Shown here piece by piece: positions 9,326-16,881 of a DNA stretch of 64,000 bases. The notes beneath the pieces were generated by a model that did no database searches, was not told the origin of the DNA, and was given only the letters and a program-made list of their open reading frames with translations. This DNA is from Phytophthora colocasiae. Its lineage: Eukaryota; Oomycota; Peronosporomycetes; Peronosporales; Peronosporaceae. Made by a program: the position numbers and the translations under genes. Numbering within the stretch: position 1 is the first letter of the stretch; the number at the start of each line of letters is the position of its first letter. The stretch is taken from the NCBI GenBank assembly GCA_018806915.1, contig JAGKQI010000103.1, positions 62,001 to 126,000 on the forward strand. Direction: 5' to 3'.

Positions 9326-9817
9326 GACGTCACATCTCTGCTTCTGGACCCCGTTGCCTTCCGAGTAGCCATTGACGCTCTCAAGTTGCGCTATGTGGAC
9401 CAAGGCATCACTCACGTAGTGAGTACCGAGTCAAGAGGATTTATCTTCGGGGCACCATTGGCGTTAGCTCTCCAGGCCGCATTTGTGCCGGTTCGTCGAG
9501 CTCGGAGACTGCCTGGGGATGTCGTTGGTGTGGATTACGTGTCGGGCTTTTACAGAGGGCGGATGGAAATTCATGAGGATGCCATCACGAGCGGAGGACG
9601 CGTTGTCATTATCGATGATCTGGTTGCATCGGTGCGGCATATCCTGGTGATCTTTTCGGTAGTCGAAATATGCTCATTCTTTCTGTTGTTCGTTGTATAG
9701 GGCAAAACACTCAAGGTGACGGTCGAGCTTGTTGAAAAACTCGGTGGGGTAGTTGTAGAGTGCGGCTGCGTGATCAACTCGCTGCAGTCGACGGTACGGT
9801 TGTCTTCTGACTATTAA
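9323..9817 (+). pseudogene. Adenine phosphoribosyltransferase fragment
   Basis: The plus strand encodes DVTSLLLDPVAFRVAIDALK, then GITHVVSTESRGFIFGAPLA, VRRARRLPGDVVGVDYVS and MEIHEDAITSGGRVVIIDDLVAS. This is the APRT fold with the PRPP loop VVIIDDLVA. A 69-nt intron (9632-9700, GT...TATAG) fits, and the downstream exon reads GKTLKVTVELVEKLGGVV before an early, divergent end at TAA 9817. The N-terminal part, including the start codon, is missing; it stops at the Harbinger junction. APRT salvages adenine to AMP. A retained intron means this came from a genomic gene, not a processed copy. The C-terminus is shorter than normal, so I call it a pseudogene. Confidence 0.8.
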
Positions 9818-10092
9818 CTCATTTGTGGTGCCGCTTCCGCCGCTGAGAACTGACCAGTATTGATGCAGGAATCGCTCCCGAATGTCTCGTTGTATGGCCT
9901 CACTAACCTCTGAATAGAGTTCTTCCTTCTCCTGAGCTGGTCTATTGAAACTGTCCCTACATACTGTTTATTCTTATACCCACGTATCTGTCTACTTAGA
10001 CTATTTCAAAAGCAATCCATGTGAAAACGGCCTTAGATTAGATATACCTCTCATATAACATTGTATAAATATTCGCACAAAGAGGTTTTTGG

Positions 10093-11490
10093 ATGTTTCA
10101 GACCTTGGAATCAAAATCGAAAAAACCGCGGGAGGAAGCGATGTCGCCCAAACCGCGAATCCGCCAGCGCTTTGGGCCCAGCCAGGACTACCTGCTAGTT
10201 GTTCAGGTGAACACGGACCTGCCGTTCCGCGCGCCGTACGGTGGACTTATGGCTGGCTGGGAGAAGGTCGCCACAACTCTCAACGGAAGCAGCGCCTTCA
10301 AGATGCACCACCTGAAGGGCCCCATCGCCAAGAACCGCTTCGAACGTCTTGTGGCGCGCCACCGAAACTGGGTCAAGAATGGCAGCCACCCGGATGACGT
10401 ACCTTCACATGACGAGGCCTACCAGAAAGTCATGGCCGAGGTGGTACCCAAACTGGATGCAGCCGAGGCGGACCCGCAGTCCCAGAAGCTTGGAAAGCGT
10501 GGCCGTCCTCGAAAGATCAAGTCGGAGGACGGAGAGGAACCTGCTGAGAAGAAGACGGCGCTGGGAACAGCACAGGTGACCATTGCTCCGTCGCCTCTTG
10601 GGCCGCAGCCATCAACGGCCACCTCTCTCCTTGTGGATTCTGAAGACCAGGCGTTGCCTATCGCCAACAAAGCCACACGCCAACGATTCACTCATGCAGA
10701 TGACCTCTTGCTCGTCAAGTACGTGAAACAGGTGCTTCCGTTCCGTGCCAAGTTCGGCGCGATCTCCGCTGCGTGGGAAGATGTGGCGTGCAAGCTGGAC
10801 AATAGTCCGGAATTCTCAAAGGACAACGTCAAGGGCCCGATCGTGCGCTACCGTTTTGAAAATCTCATGGCCAAGTACCGCGAACGTGTTAAACTGAACA
10901 ACGGTAGTGTTGTAGGCCCGAAGGGTGCTCCTGCGGGTGAACTCGAAGTGCTTATGACGGAACTTGTGACGCTCTATGACGGTGGAGATCCTGTCAGCGC
11001 TGCTCTACTTGCTCAGAACGTTGCGATCGCTACTGGTGCAGTCAATGCCGTGGCTGCACGAGATGCTTCTCGTGTATCATCGAATCAAGATGAGGACGAG
11101 GATTCAGTCAGTAGCACGCCAAGCGAACCGTTGTCACCGGTCGGCAACTCCTCTGCAGTGGCCTCATCCTCGGCCCAGAGCTTCATCGCCCCGGCAGCTA
11201 GGCCAGCGGTGGTTTCAGCACCAACGGATTCAGCTGCGACGTTGTCTGGCACGGATCCTACCAGTATCACCGAGCTGAAGATGCTGCTTCAGGAATTGGT
11301 GGAGCAACAGTCGCGGACCACGGAACAAATAATCTTGCTGCAGCGCGAGGAGCGTCGCATGGAAACAGAACGGCGAGAGCGGGAACTGGAGCGAGAGTGT
11401 GAAGAGCGCGAGAAGGACCGTCAAGCCTTGACGTCCGCGGTGGTTTCGGTCATGAAGACATTCCTCGAGCAGAATGGCCACAAGGACTGA
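10093..11490 (+). CDS. Protein with two MYB/SANT-like repeats and coiled coil
   Basis: A 465-residue protein from ATG 10093. Two similar segments are visible: residues about 22-100 (RQRFGPSQDYLLVVQV, YGGLMAGWEKVATTLN, LKGPIAKNRFERLVARHR) and about 195-275 (RQRFTHADDLLLVKYV, FGAISAAWEDVACKLD, VKGPIVRYRFENLMAKYR). Both match the trihelix or MYB/SANT-like pattern with conserved aromatic and basic positions. A Ser/Pro-rich linker follows, and residues about 395-465 form a charged coiled coil. The layout suggests a DNA-binding protein that oligomerises. It may be a domesticated or host relative of the MYB-like proteins carried by Harbinger elements elsewhere in the window. No transposon ends were found around it. 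Confidence 0.75.
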   Translation: MFQTLESKSKKPREEAMSPKPRIRQRFGPSQDYLLVVQVNTDLPFRAPYGGLMAGWEKVATTLNGSSAFKMHHLKGPIAKNRFERLVARHRNWVKNGSHPDDVPSHDEAYQKVMAEVVPKLDAAEADPQSQKLGKRGRPRKIKSEDGEEPAEKKTALGTAQVTIAPSPLGPQPSTATSLLVDSEDQALPIANKATRQRFTHADDLLLVKYVKQVLPFRAKFGAISAAWEDVACKLDNSPEFSKDNVKGPIVRYRFENLMAKYRERVKLNNGSVVGPKGAPAGELEVLMTELVTLYDGGDPVSAALLAQNVAIATGAVNAVAARDASRVSSNQDEDEDSVSSTPSEPLSPVGNSSAVASSSAQSFIAPAARPAVVSAPTDSAATLSGTDPTSITELKMLLQELVEQQSRTTEQIILLQREERRMETERRERELERECEEREKDRQALTSAVVSVMKTFLEQNGHKD

Positions 11491-11728
11491 GAAGAGTTTG
11501 TAGTTGATATAAGGGCACTATCTTTTTCGAAGTAGTTAGCAATATCTGTAGTACACGATCGGGTGACTATCGCTCGTATCCTTGGCATGCACTGTACGAT
11601 ATTCACACACCTGAAGTACAGTATCAGCTGGCGATTTGCTAGCATTTTTGCGTTGCAGCCCAGATGGCATCATCTTTCCCTCTTCATGCCACACTTCAGA
11701 AGAACATCTCTAATCGCAAAAGAGAACT

Positions 11729-11923
11729 ATGCCAGAGAATGCAGGCTCATGCTTCGCCAGTAGTTGCTGCGCGACGTGCTGCTCCAGCGGAGGCACCGCT
11801 ACCAATGACAACAACCGCCGACGCCTTGCGGACGATGATCCTCGCCGCCACGACTACGATACTTCGCGCGACGTGACTGTGCAGCCCGTGGTGATGTCCC
11901 AGATCCGCCCACCGCAGCCTTAA
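11729..11923 (+). pseudogene. Cys-rich coding remnant, copy 1
   Basis: A 64-codon frame with SCCATCCSSGGTATNDNN followed by basic and acidic residues ending near HDYD. It resembles the segment at 12404-12543 (CCASCCLAGASATDND, then RRDYD). The resemblance in Cys spacing and tail suggests two decayed copies of one tail-type domain. No function can be given. Confidence 0.3.
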
Positions 11924-11995
11924 GTATGAGGTGCACAGCTCAAGCTCTTCACGGTCGATGTACATGCAGTTCGCAAGATCAGCTTGAATGTCGGT

Positions 11996-12068
11996 TTAAA
12001 GTGTCGCTGCCAACGAAGAATCGAGACCGGATTCCGGTCTCGATTCTTCGTTGGCAGCGACACTTTAA
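11996..12068. repeat. Perfect 36-bp-arm palindrome bounded by TTAA
   Basis: Bases 11996-12031 and 12033-12068 are exact reverse complements around a single T at 12032. Both outer ends are TTAA. The pairing fails at the first base outside the TTAA on each side, so the palindrome and the TTAA end together. The size and TTAA borders would fit a tiny foldback element of the piggyBac type, or a palindromic mobile unit. If transcribed it would form a very stable hairpin. Confidence 0.9.
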
Positions 12069-12079
12069 CACCGGATATT

Positions 12080-12181
12080 GAATAAATTGCATTGCCGTTT
12101 CGAACAGGCTTCGAAATAAGTACCTAATATAAGGGGTTCGAGTCCTCCCTTCCCCCCCCCCCCCGAATAAATTGCATTGCC
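12080..12181. mobile_element. 68-nt insertion with 17-bp target duplication
   Basis: The 17-mer GAATAAATTGCATTGCC occurs at 12080-12096 and again at 12165-12181, flanking 68 bp (12097-12164). The insert contains GGTTCGAGTCC at 12135-12145, an exact match to the Pol III B-box/T-loop consensus, and ends in a run of 13 C. A long target duplication and a homopolymer tail suggest retroposition of a small tRNA-related RNA. No A-box is present, so the copy is probably 5'-truncated. Confidence 0.55.
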
Positions 12182-12403
12182 AGCAGCTGACGGGGCGTCA
12201 TAAACGCTTTCGATCGATTATGATACGTTTGAGCGTGGGTAAATGACCCACATGTTGCTGTGCTTGTTTCTGAGACACAACGCAATACAATTATCAAGAG
12301 TGCAGGCATGATCAAAGTGCTGCTCCTTGCAGAACTCCCCAGTTGCCATTGCAGCAATTGCCGACAGTGAGCGACTCAGTGAAGAAGAGAGACCAAGGCA
12401 ACC

Positions 12404-12688
12404 ATGTGCGGGCCAGATGACGGTTGTGGAGACGAGTGCTGCGGGTGCTTGGACGGTTTGTGCTGTGCCTCGTGCTGTCTAGCGGGTGCCTCTGCAACAG
12501 ACAACGATTGCCGTGACCGCCGCGACTACGACTGCCGGGGTGCCTTGATGGCTTCTATGGATACTGGGTTCACCTTGCGTACTGGGTTCACCATGCGTGT
12601 CTGTGAGGACTCCTCACTGAGGAGACAACGTGCCGAAGCTTCCGTCCCAACCCACGCGAGGTTCGCAGCTGCGATGGATGCTCAGTAG
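12404..12688 (+). pseudogene. Cys-rich coding remnant, copy 2
   Basis: A 94-codon frame with an ATG and a dense Cys cluster at its start (MCGPDDGCGDECCGCLDG, then LCCASCC), followed by a charged Asp/Arg segment. No signal peptide. The second half looks non-coding. It shares its Cys and Asp/Arg pattern with the frame at 11729-11923. It could be a small gene or an exon. Function unknown. Confidence 0.35.
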
Positions 12689-12775
12689 AGAACGCAAGTT
12701 ACCCTGAGTGCGCACCAGTCCCATTCTCCAACTTCCCGGCTTCTACCGAAGCCGGCCAAGACAGCGTGGCTCTCG

Positions 12776-13108
12776 ATGGCATCATTCAAGACCAGAAAGC
12801 GACTTCGCAGAGACTTCGTCCCCCCAAGTGGATGGTTTCGGCAAGCAGTTGCTGACGAACTGTGGATGCCACTCGCAACGGCTGATGTTCCAAAGATTTT
12901 CCGTCCTGTTCAACCAAGAGTGCGGCGGGCACGGCTGAAAAGAAGCAGAAAGCGTAAGAGAAAAAAGAAGAGAGGTGTCTACCCCAAGCGACCCAGGCGC
13001 TACGAACACGATCGCGTCCTTGAACACTTTCGAGTTGTGGAGCCACTACTCACATCATGGTTTGATGTGAGCAGCTACACTGAGGAGGCACGGCCATCTG
13101 GGTGGATG
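12776..13108 (+). pseudogene. Fanzor (TnpB-like) gene, N-terminal part
   Basis: From ATG 12776, 111 codons are open up to the first base of element A. The segment holds a strongly basic nuclear-localisation-type cluster (RLKRSRKRKRKKKR, residues about 53-66) and an acidic/aromatic stretch. It ends in SGWM. The continuation across the insertion, at 29288, is in the same frame. Joined with it, the gene would have 578 codons before the stop. An N-terminal extension with a nuclear signal is common in Fanzor proteins. The exact start is uncertain because another exon could lie upstream. Confidence 0.6.
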
Positions 13109-14559
13109 TGTGGTGAAGTGGATTCAAATCAAACCGGATACGACGCAGAACGACCACGATGATGGGTGACGTGCGACAGTGGTGCTATGATAAGGACAGG
13201 TCCCTGGAACTGGGTACCTATTCTAGGACGGATCCTCAGTTAGGACCCACTTGGCCTAGCTGACCTACGTTCGGATCCCACAGTTCTAAGTGCGGATCCG
13301 GTGGCCCTAAGTGCGGATCCGGCAGTCTTTAAGTGCGGATCCGGCAGTCCTTAAGTGCGGATCCGGCAGTCTTAAGTGCGGATCCGGCAGTCCTTAAGTG
13401 CGGATCTGGCAGTCCTAAGTGAAGATCCAAGATCCCAAGATCCGGGATCCGAGACTCAGGATCCGGGATCCTCAAGATCCAAGATCCCAAGATCCAAGAT
13501 CCCAAGATCCAGATCCAAGATCCCAAGATCCTCGGATCCTGAAGCCGGATCCTCAAGATCCAAGATCCCAAGATCCTCGGATCCTGAAGCAGGATCCTCA
13601 AGATCCAAGATCCCAAGATCCAGATCCAAGATCCTCGGATCCTGAAGCCGGATCCTCAAGATCCAAGATCCCAAGATCCAGATCCAAGACCCAGGATCCA
13701 GGATCCTCGAGATCCAAGAACCCAAGATCCGGGATCCGAGACTCAGGATCCGGGATCCTCAAGATCCAAGATCCCAAGATCCAGATCCAAGATCCTCGGA
13801 TCCCGAGGTCGGATCCAAGGATCCAGGCCCGGATCCTCACGATCCAAGACATCGACGTAGTGGAGAAGTTGCAGGAGAGCCAGCATGATCCAAGATAGAG
13901 ATTTGCGATGGGAAAGATAGGGTACAAGATGAGGAACTGGATAACCATAAATCAGAGAGTCGAATTTACCTTCTAGTGCGCAAGTGGTCTTCTTCAGGAC
14001 CTAAGACAAGGGAAGAGGATAGTGTATTGGCCTCCCCTTAGTCTTCCTGCAAGTTTCTTCGCATACCTAGCTACAGCTAAGACCGGATCCCCAATTTGGC
14101 CGGCTTACCTTACGCTAGTGAAGACCCCGGATCCAACGGTGTTGATTGCTTAACCGCAGGATCCCTCGACCTCTCAACACCCTCAAGACCAACCGCTACA
14201 GGAGGCGGCAAGCAAGACAGTAAAGGAAAGGAAAAGGAACCCCACAGCCACCAAGGCAACCCCGGATCTAAGGATCCACAAGATCTTCGAGTCCAAGACC
14301 AAGATCCCCCCAACCAGGACCTGTGTGCAGGAATACCCACGCAAGTCCAACCTCCCAAGTCCCCGCCAAGGACGTTCAAGCCCTCACGCCTGTGTACACT
14401 CTCCCGTTCCTGAGAGAGCAGATCCCGCCCACTGACGGGTACACAAGGTGAGCCTCAGCAACCCCACGGTTATCGGAGTACCCCCTCCGTTAGTCAGTGT
14501 CTGGGCGCCGTGTGTGAACGTTGGATCCCTGCTCATTCCAGCGGATCCACTACACCACA
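13109..14559 (+). repeat. 5' LTR of element A
   Basis: 1451 bp, starting TGTGGTGAAG and ending CTACACCACA. The first third carries several copies of a unit containing AAGTGCGGATCCGGCAGTC. Next comes about 450 bp built of short GATCC modules (AAGATCC, CAGATCC, CGGATCC) in variable order. The last 700 bp is unique. Apart from the number of GATCC modules it is nearly identical to the 3' LTR. Promoter signals could not be placed with confidence. Confidence 0.95.
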
Positions 14560-16881
14560 ATGGTGCGCGTGCCCGGATCTTTTGGGGACGGCGGATATCA
14601 CCGTGAGTCCGAAGAGACTGTACAAGTGAAGGAAGAACCGGGAGAAGAAGTGCCGACGGTCGTTGGATCGCCGTCAGCACCGCTGAACGCTAGATCCACG
14701 GATCGACGGAGCCCTGGGAGGAGCTCTGTCGACAGGAAGGAGGCGAGTCTGGCAACAGACTCGGAAGAAAAACCTCCCCCTCCTCCCCATGTCCCTTCGG
14801 GGACCCCCACGGATCGGAACGCGAGTTCTGATCCGCCGGGTGGGGATTCAGCGGCGAAAGCTGTTGGATATTCATCCACCACCACCACCGCGCAGATCTC
14901 AGGTGGTAAAACGTCGAAGAAGAAGACGAAGACTGCGCGGAAGAAGCTGAGGGCACCAGGATCTGATGTCGACATGAAGCCGGTGGTGAAATCGGAGTGG
15001 TCGTCGACCCAGCTGGAGGCTTCGTATCGCCGGATCGCGCTCGAGGACTTCCTCCGGGAAGACCCTGTGATGAGGATCCTACAACCCCAGTTGGTTGGAT
15101 CCCTCACCGGCCCGATCGCGGCACCGGCTCAGTCTACGAACAGTTTGGACTGCGCCTTGGATCTCCTACGCCTGCTCGAGGAAGCGGGTTTTGCTGCGGG
15201 TGTTTTCGACGGGGATACCCTCTTCCGCTTGGATCACGACAGGATCCGTATCGCAGCGGCCTCGCTCTTCAGCCGACTGAAGCCCCTCGTCGGTGAGCGA
15301 CGAGTGATCCGAGATCCGATGTCCAAACTGGCGCAGTCCCCAGAGTACCAGACAGGATCCTCGCGATACGCCTCGGCGGAGTCCGAGGCAGGATCCGACA
15401 GTTCGTCGGAACCCCGACGTATGGCACTCGGCCCTACAGGTGCTGCGACGTTGGCAGCCCGTATGCCAACTGATGTCCCGGATGTCAAGCCAGCGCGAGC
15501 GCGGGACACCTCGCGTGATCAACCCCGTGCCATGGATCCGCCGCATGCATCCACCAAGGGACTGCAAGCCTACTTCCAATCAGCCATGGACAAATTCTTG
15601 AAGGAGCGGCAGATGACTACGGTCCCAAGAGCCACGACGCGCGCTTCGGATCCTGTATATCGAGACGTCGAGATGGAGTCAGTAGGATCACACCCCGAGA
15701 ACTGGGAGTATGACCCTGACGACCTTGACGGATTGGCTCTCCGGCGTACGGCGACGACCACTGCTGCACCCGTTACGGCAGGATCCAGCACGATTCAACG
15801 GATCCGGATTTCTGCGATATCGGACCTGAAGGAGTTCACGGGCAAGGAGCACGACGAGGAACGAGCAAGATCTTGGATTAGTAAAGTCAAGTCAGCCTTC
15901 ACGAGAGATCAAGCATCGAACGAAGAAAAGTGCCTTACCTTCGGAGATCTCCTCACAGGTCCAGCGCGAAACTGGTACAGACAACTCAGTCGATCCACAA
16001 GGCTGAAGTGGAGTGATCTGCTGAAAGCCTTCCAGACTCAGTACTGCGGCCTAGGAGTCTCGGTGGCGTGGCAATACTACCACGCCCGCAAGAGATCCGA
16101 TGAATCGCCACTGGAATACCTGTACCGGTTGAACGTAGCAGGTCTTCGTGCGAGAGTGATGATCAAGGATGGAGATGGCAAAGCTCGCCGCGAGCACGTC
16201 GAACACTTCATCGAGACGCTTGGGGATGCGGATCTGGCAGACCAACTGACATTACTCCGACTGGCGGACGCGGATCAACTTGAAGACGTACTGCGGGCCC
16301 GAGATCGCGCGAGATCCAGACAGAAGAAGCCGTCGTCCGGATCCAGCAAGTTCCGGCCGAAGACCACGACGGCCCCGCCGCCAACCGGTCCGACACGTGC
16401 GATCCGCTCCATGCAAGTGGTAGAATCTGAGGGATCCGACTCCGAGGACTCCGGATCCGATGGTGAGCTTCGCAGAGCATACGTAGCAGCCTCGAGTGAG
16501 CGACCGATTACCTCGACGACAGCCGGACCGACAGAGACCAAGACAGGAACTTCGGATCCTAAGAAGGATCCGGATCCAACCCAAGCCAGCTCGGATCCAG
16601 TGCCACAGGATCGTAGACCGCGTTTTTCCAACGAAGGGCAACGCTGCTCGCACTGCGGATCCAGGAAACATTCGGATCTTGGCTGTTGGAAGCGTCTCAC
16701 CTGCCAGAAGTGCGGCAAGAGGGGTCATCCGTCGGATCGCTGCTTCTTCGTATGTCGCGGCTGCGGAGAACTTCATGATCACGGCAAGTGCCAGATGGAG
16801 GAGTTCTACAACCTCATCCGACAGTGGTTCGATCCAAGTAAGCACATGCTTCCAGAAGCTGCCGAGAAGATGTTAAACTAG
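14560..16881 (+). CDS. Gag polyprotein of element A
   Basis: ATG 14560 is the first base after the LTR and gives 773 residues; the primer-binding site forms codons 1-7. Residues about 415-560 carry the retrotransposon Gag core (RARSWISKVKSAFTRDQ, FGDLLTGPARNWYRQLSR, LLKAFQTQYCG). Near the C-terminus are Cys/His knuckles: CSHCGSRKHSDLGC and CQKCGKRGHPSDRC (both CX2CX4HX4C), then a third variant cluster CRGCGELHDHGKC. These bind RNA in the particle. The N-terminal 400 residues are Ser/Pro-rich and disordered. The stop codon follows a slippery heptamer. About 17 GGATCC sites lie in this frame (hand count), spread over all codon phases. Confidence 0.92.
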   Translation: MVRVPGSFGDGGYHRESEETVQVKEEPGEEVPTVVGSPSAPLNARSTDRRSPGRSSVDRKEASLATDSEEKPPPPPHVPSGTPTDRNASSDPPGGDSAAKAVGYSSTTTTAQISGGKTSKKKTKTARKKLRAPGSDVDMKPVVKSEWSSTQLEASYRRIALEDFLREDPVMRILQPQLVGSLTGPIAAPAQSTNSLDCALDLLRLLEEAGFAAGVFDGDTLFRLDHDRIRIAAASLFSRLKPLVGERRVIRDPMSKLAQSPEYQTGSSRYASAESEAGSDSSSEPRRMALGPTGAATLAARMPTDVPDVKPARARDTSRDQPRAMDPPHASTKGLQAYFQSAMDKFLKERQMTTVPRATTRASDPVYRDVEMESVGSHPENWEYDPDDLDGLALRRTATTTAAPVTAGSSTIQRIRISAISDLKEFTGKEHDEERARSWISKVKSAFTRDQASNEEKCLTFGDLLTGPARNWYRQLSRSTRLKWSDLLKAFQTQYCGLGVSVAWQYYHARKRSDESPLEYLYRLNVAGLRARVMIKDGDGKARREHVEHFIETLGDADLADQLTLLRLADADQLEDVLRARDRARSRQKKPSSGSSKFRPKTTTAPPPTGPTRAIRSMQVVESEGSDSEDSGSDGELRRAYVAASSERPITSTTAGPTETKTGTSDPKKDPDPTQASSDPVPQDRRPRFSNEGQRCSHCGSRKHSDLGCWKRLTCQKCGKRGHPSDRCFFVCRGCGELHDHGKCQMEEFYNLIRQWFDPSKHMLPEAAEKMLN
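14561..14578 (+). promoter_or_regulatory. Primer-binding site of element A
   Basis: TGGTGCGCGTGCCCGGAT lies one base after the LTR. Its complement ends in CCA preceded by a discriminator base, a 7-nt acceptor strand and a 5-nt T-stem strand, as expected of a tRNA 3' end. The same 18-mer follows the LTR of element B. The tRNA species was not identified. Confidence 0.8.

Larger units (their letters stand above)
11491..12775. other. Gene-poor stretch with repeats
   Basis: About 1.3 kb between the MYB-like gene and the Fanzor fragment. It holds a perfect palindrome (11996-12068), a short insertion with a 17-bp duplication (12080-12181) and two Cys-rich coding remnants (11729-11923 and 12404-12688). 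The rest shows nothing I can name. Confidence 0.6.

Noticed and set aside
12120..12165. tRNA gene at the GGTTCGAGTCC motif
   Set aside because: No acceptor, D-arm or anticodon arm and no A-box; only a B-box/T-loop match.
13329..13948. Several frames of 89-159 codons in the LTR of element A (also 27860-28674)
   Set aside because: Products of GATCC modules open on both strands; no unique protein sequence.
14598..15107. 169-codon minus-strand frame opposite gag of element A
   Set aside because: Shadow of gag; no counterpart in element B, unlike the antisense gene near the 3' LTR.
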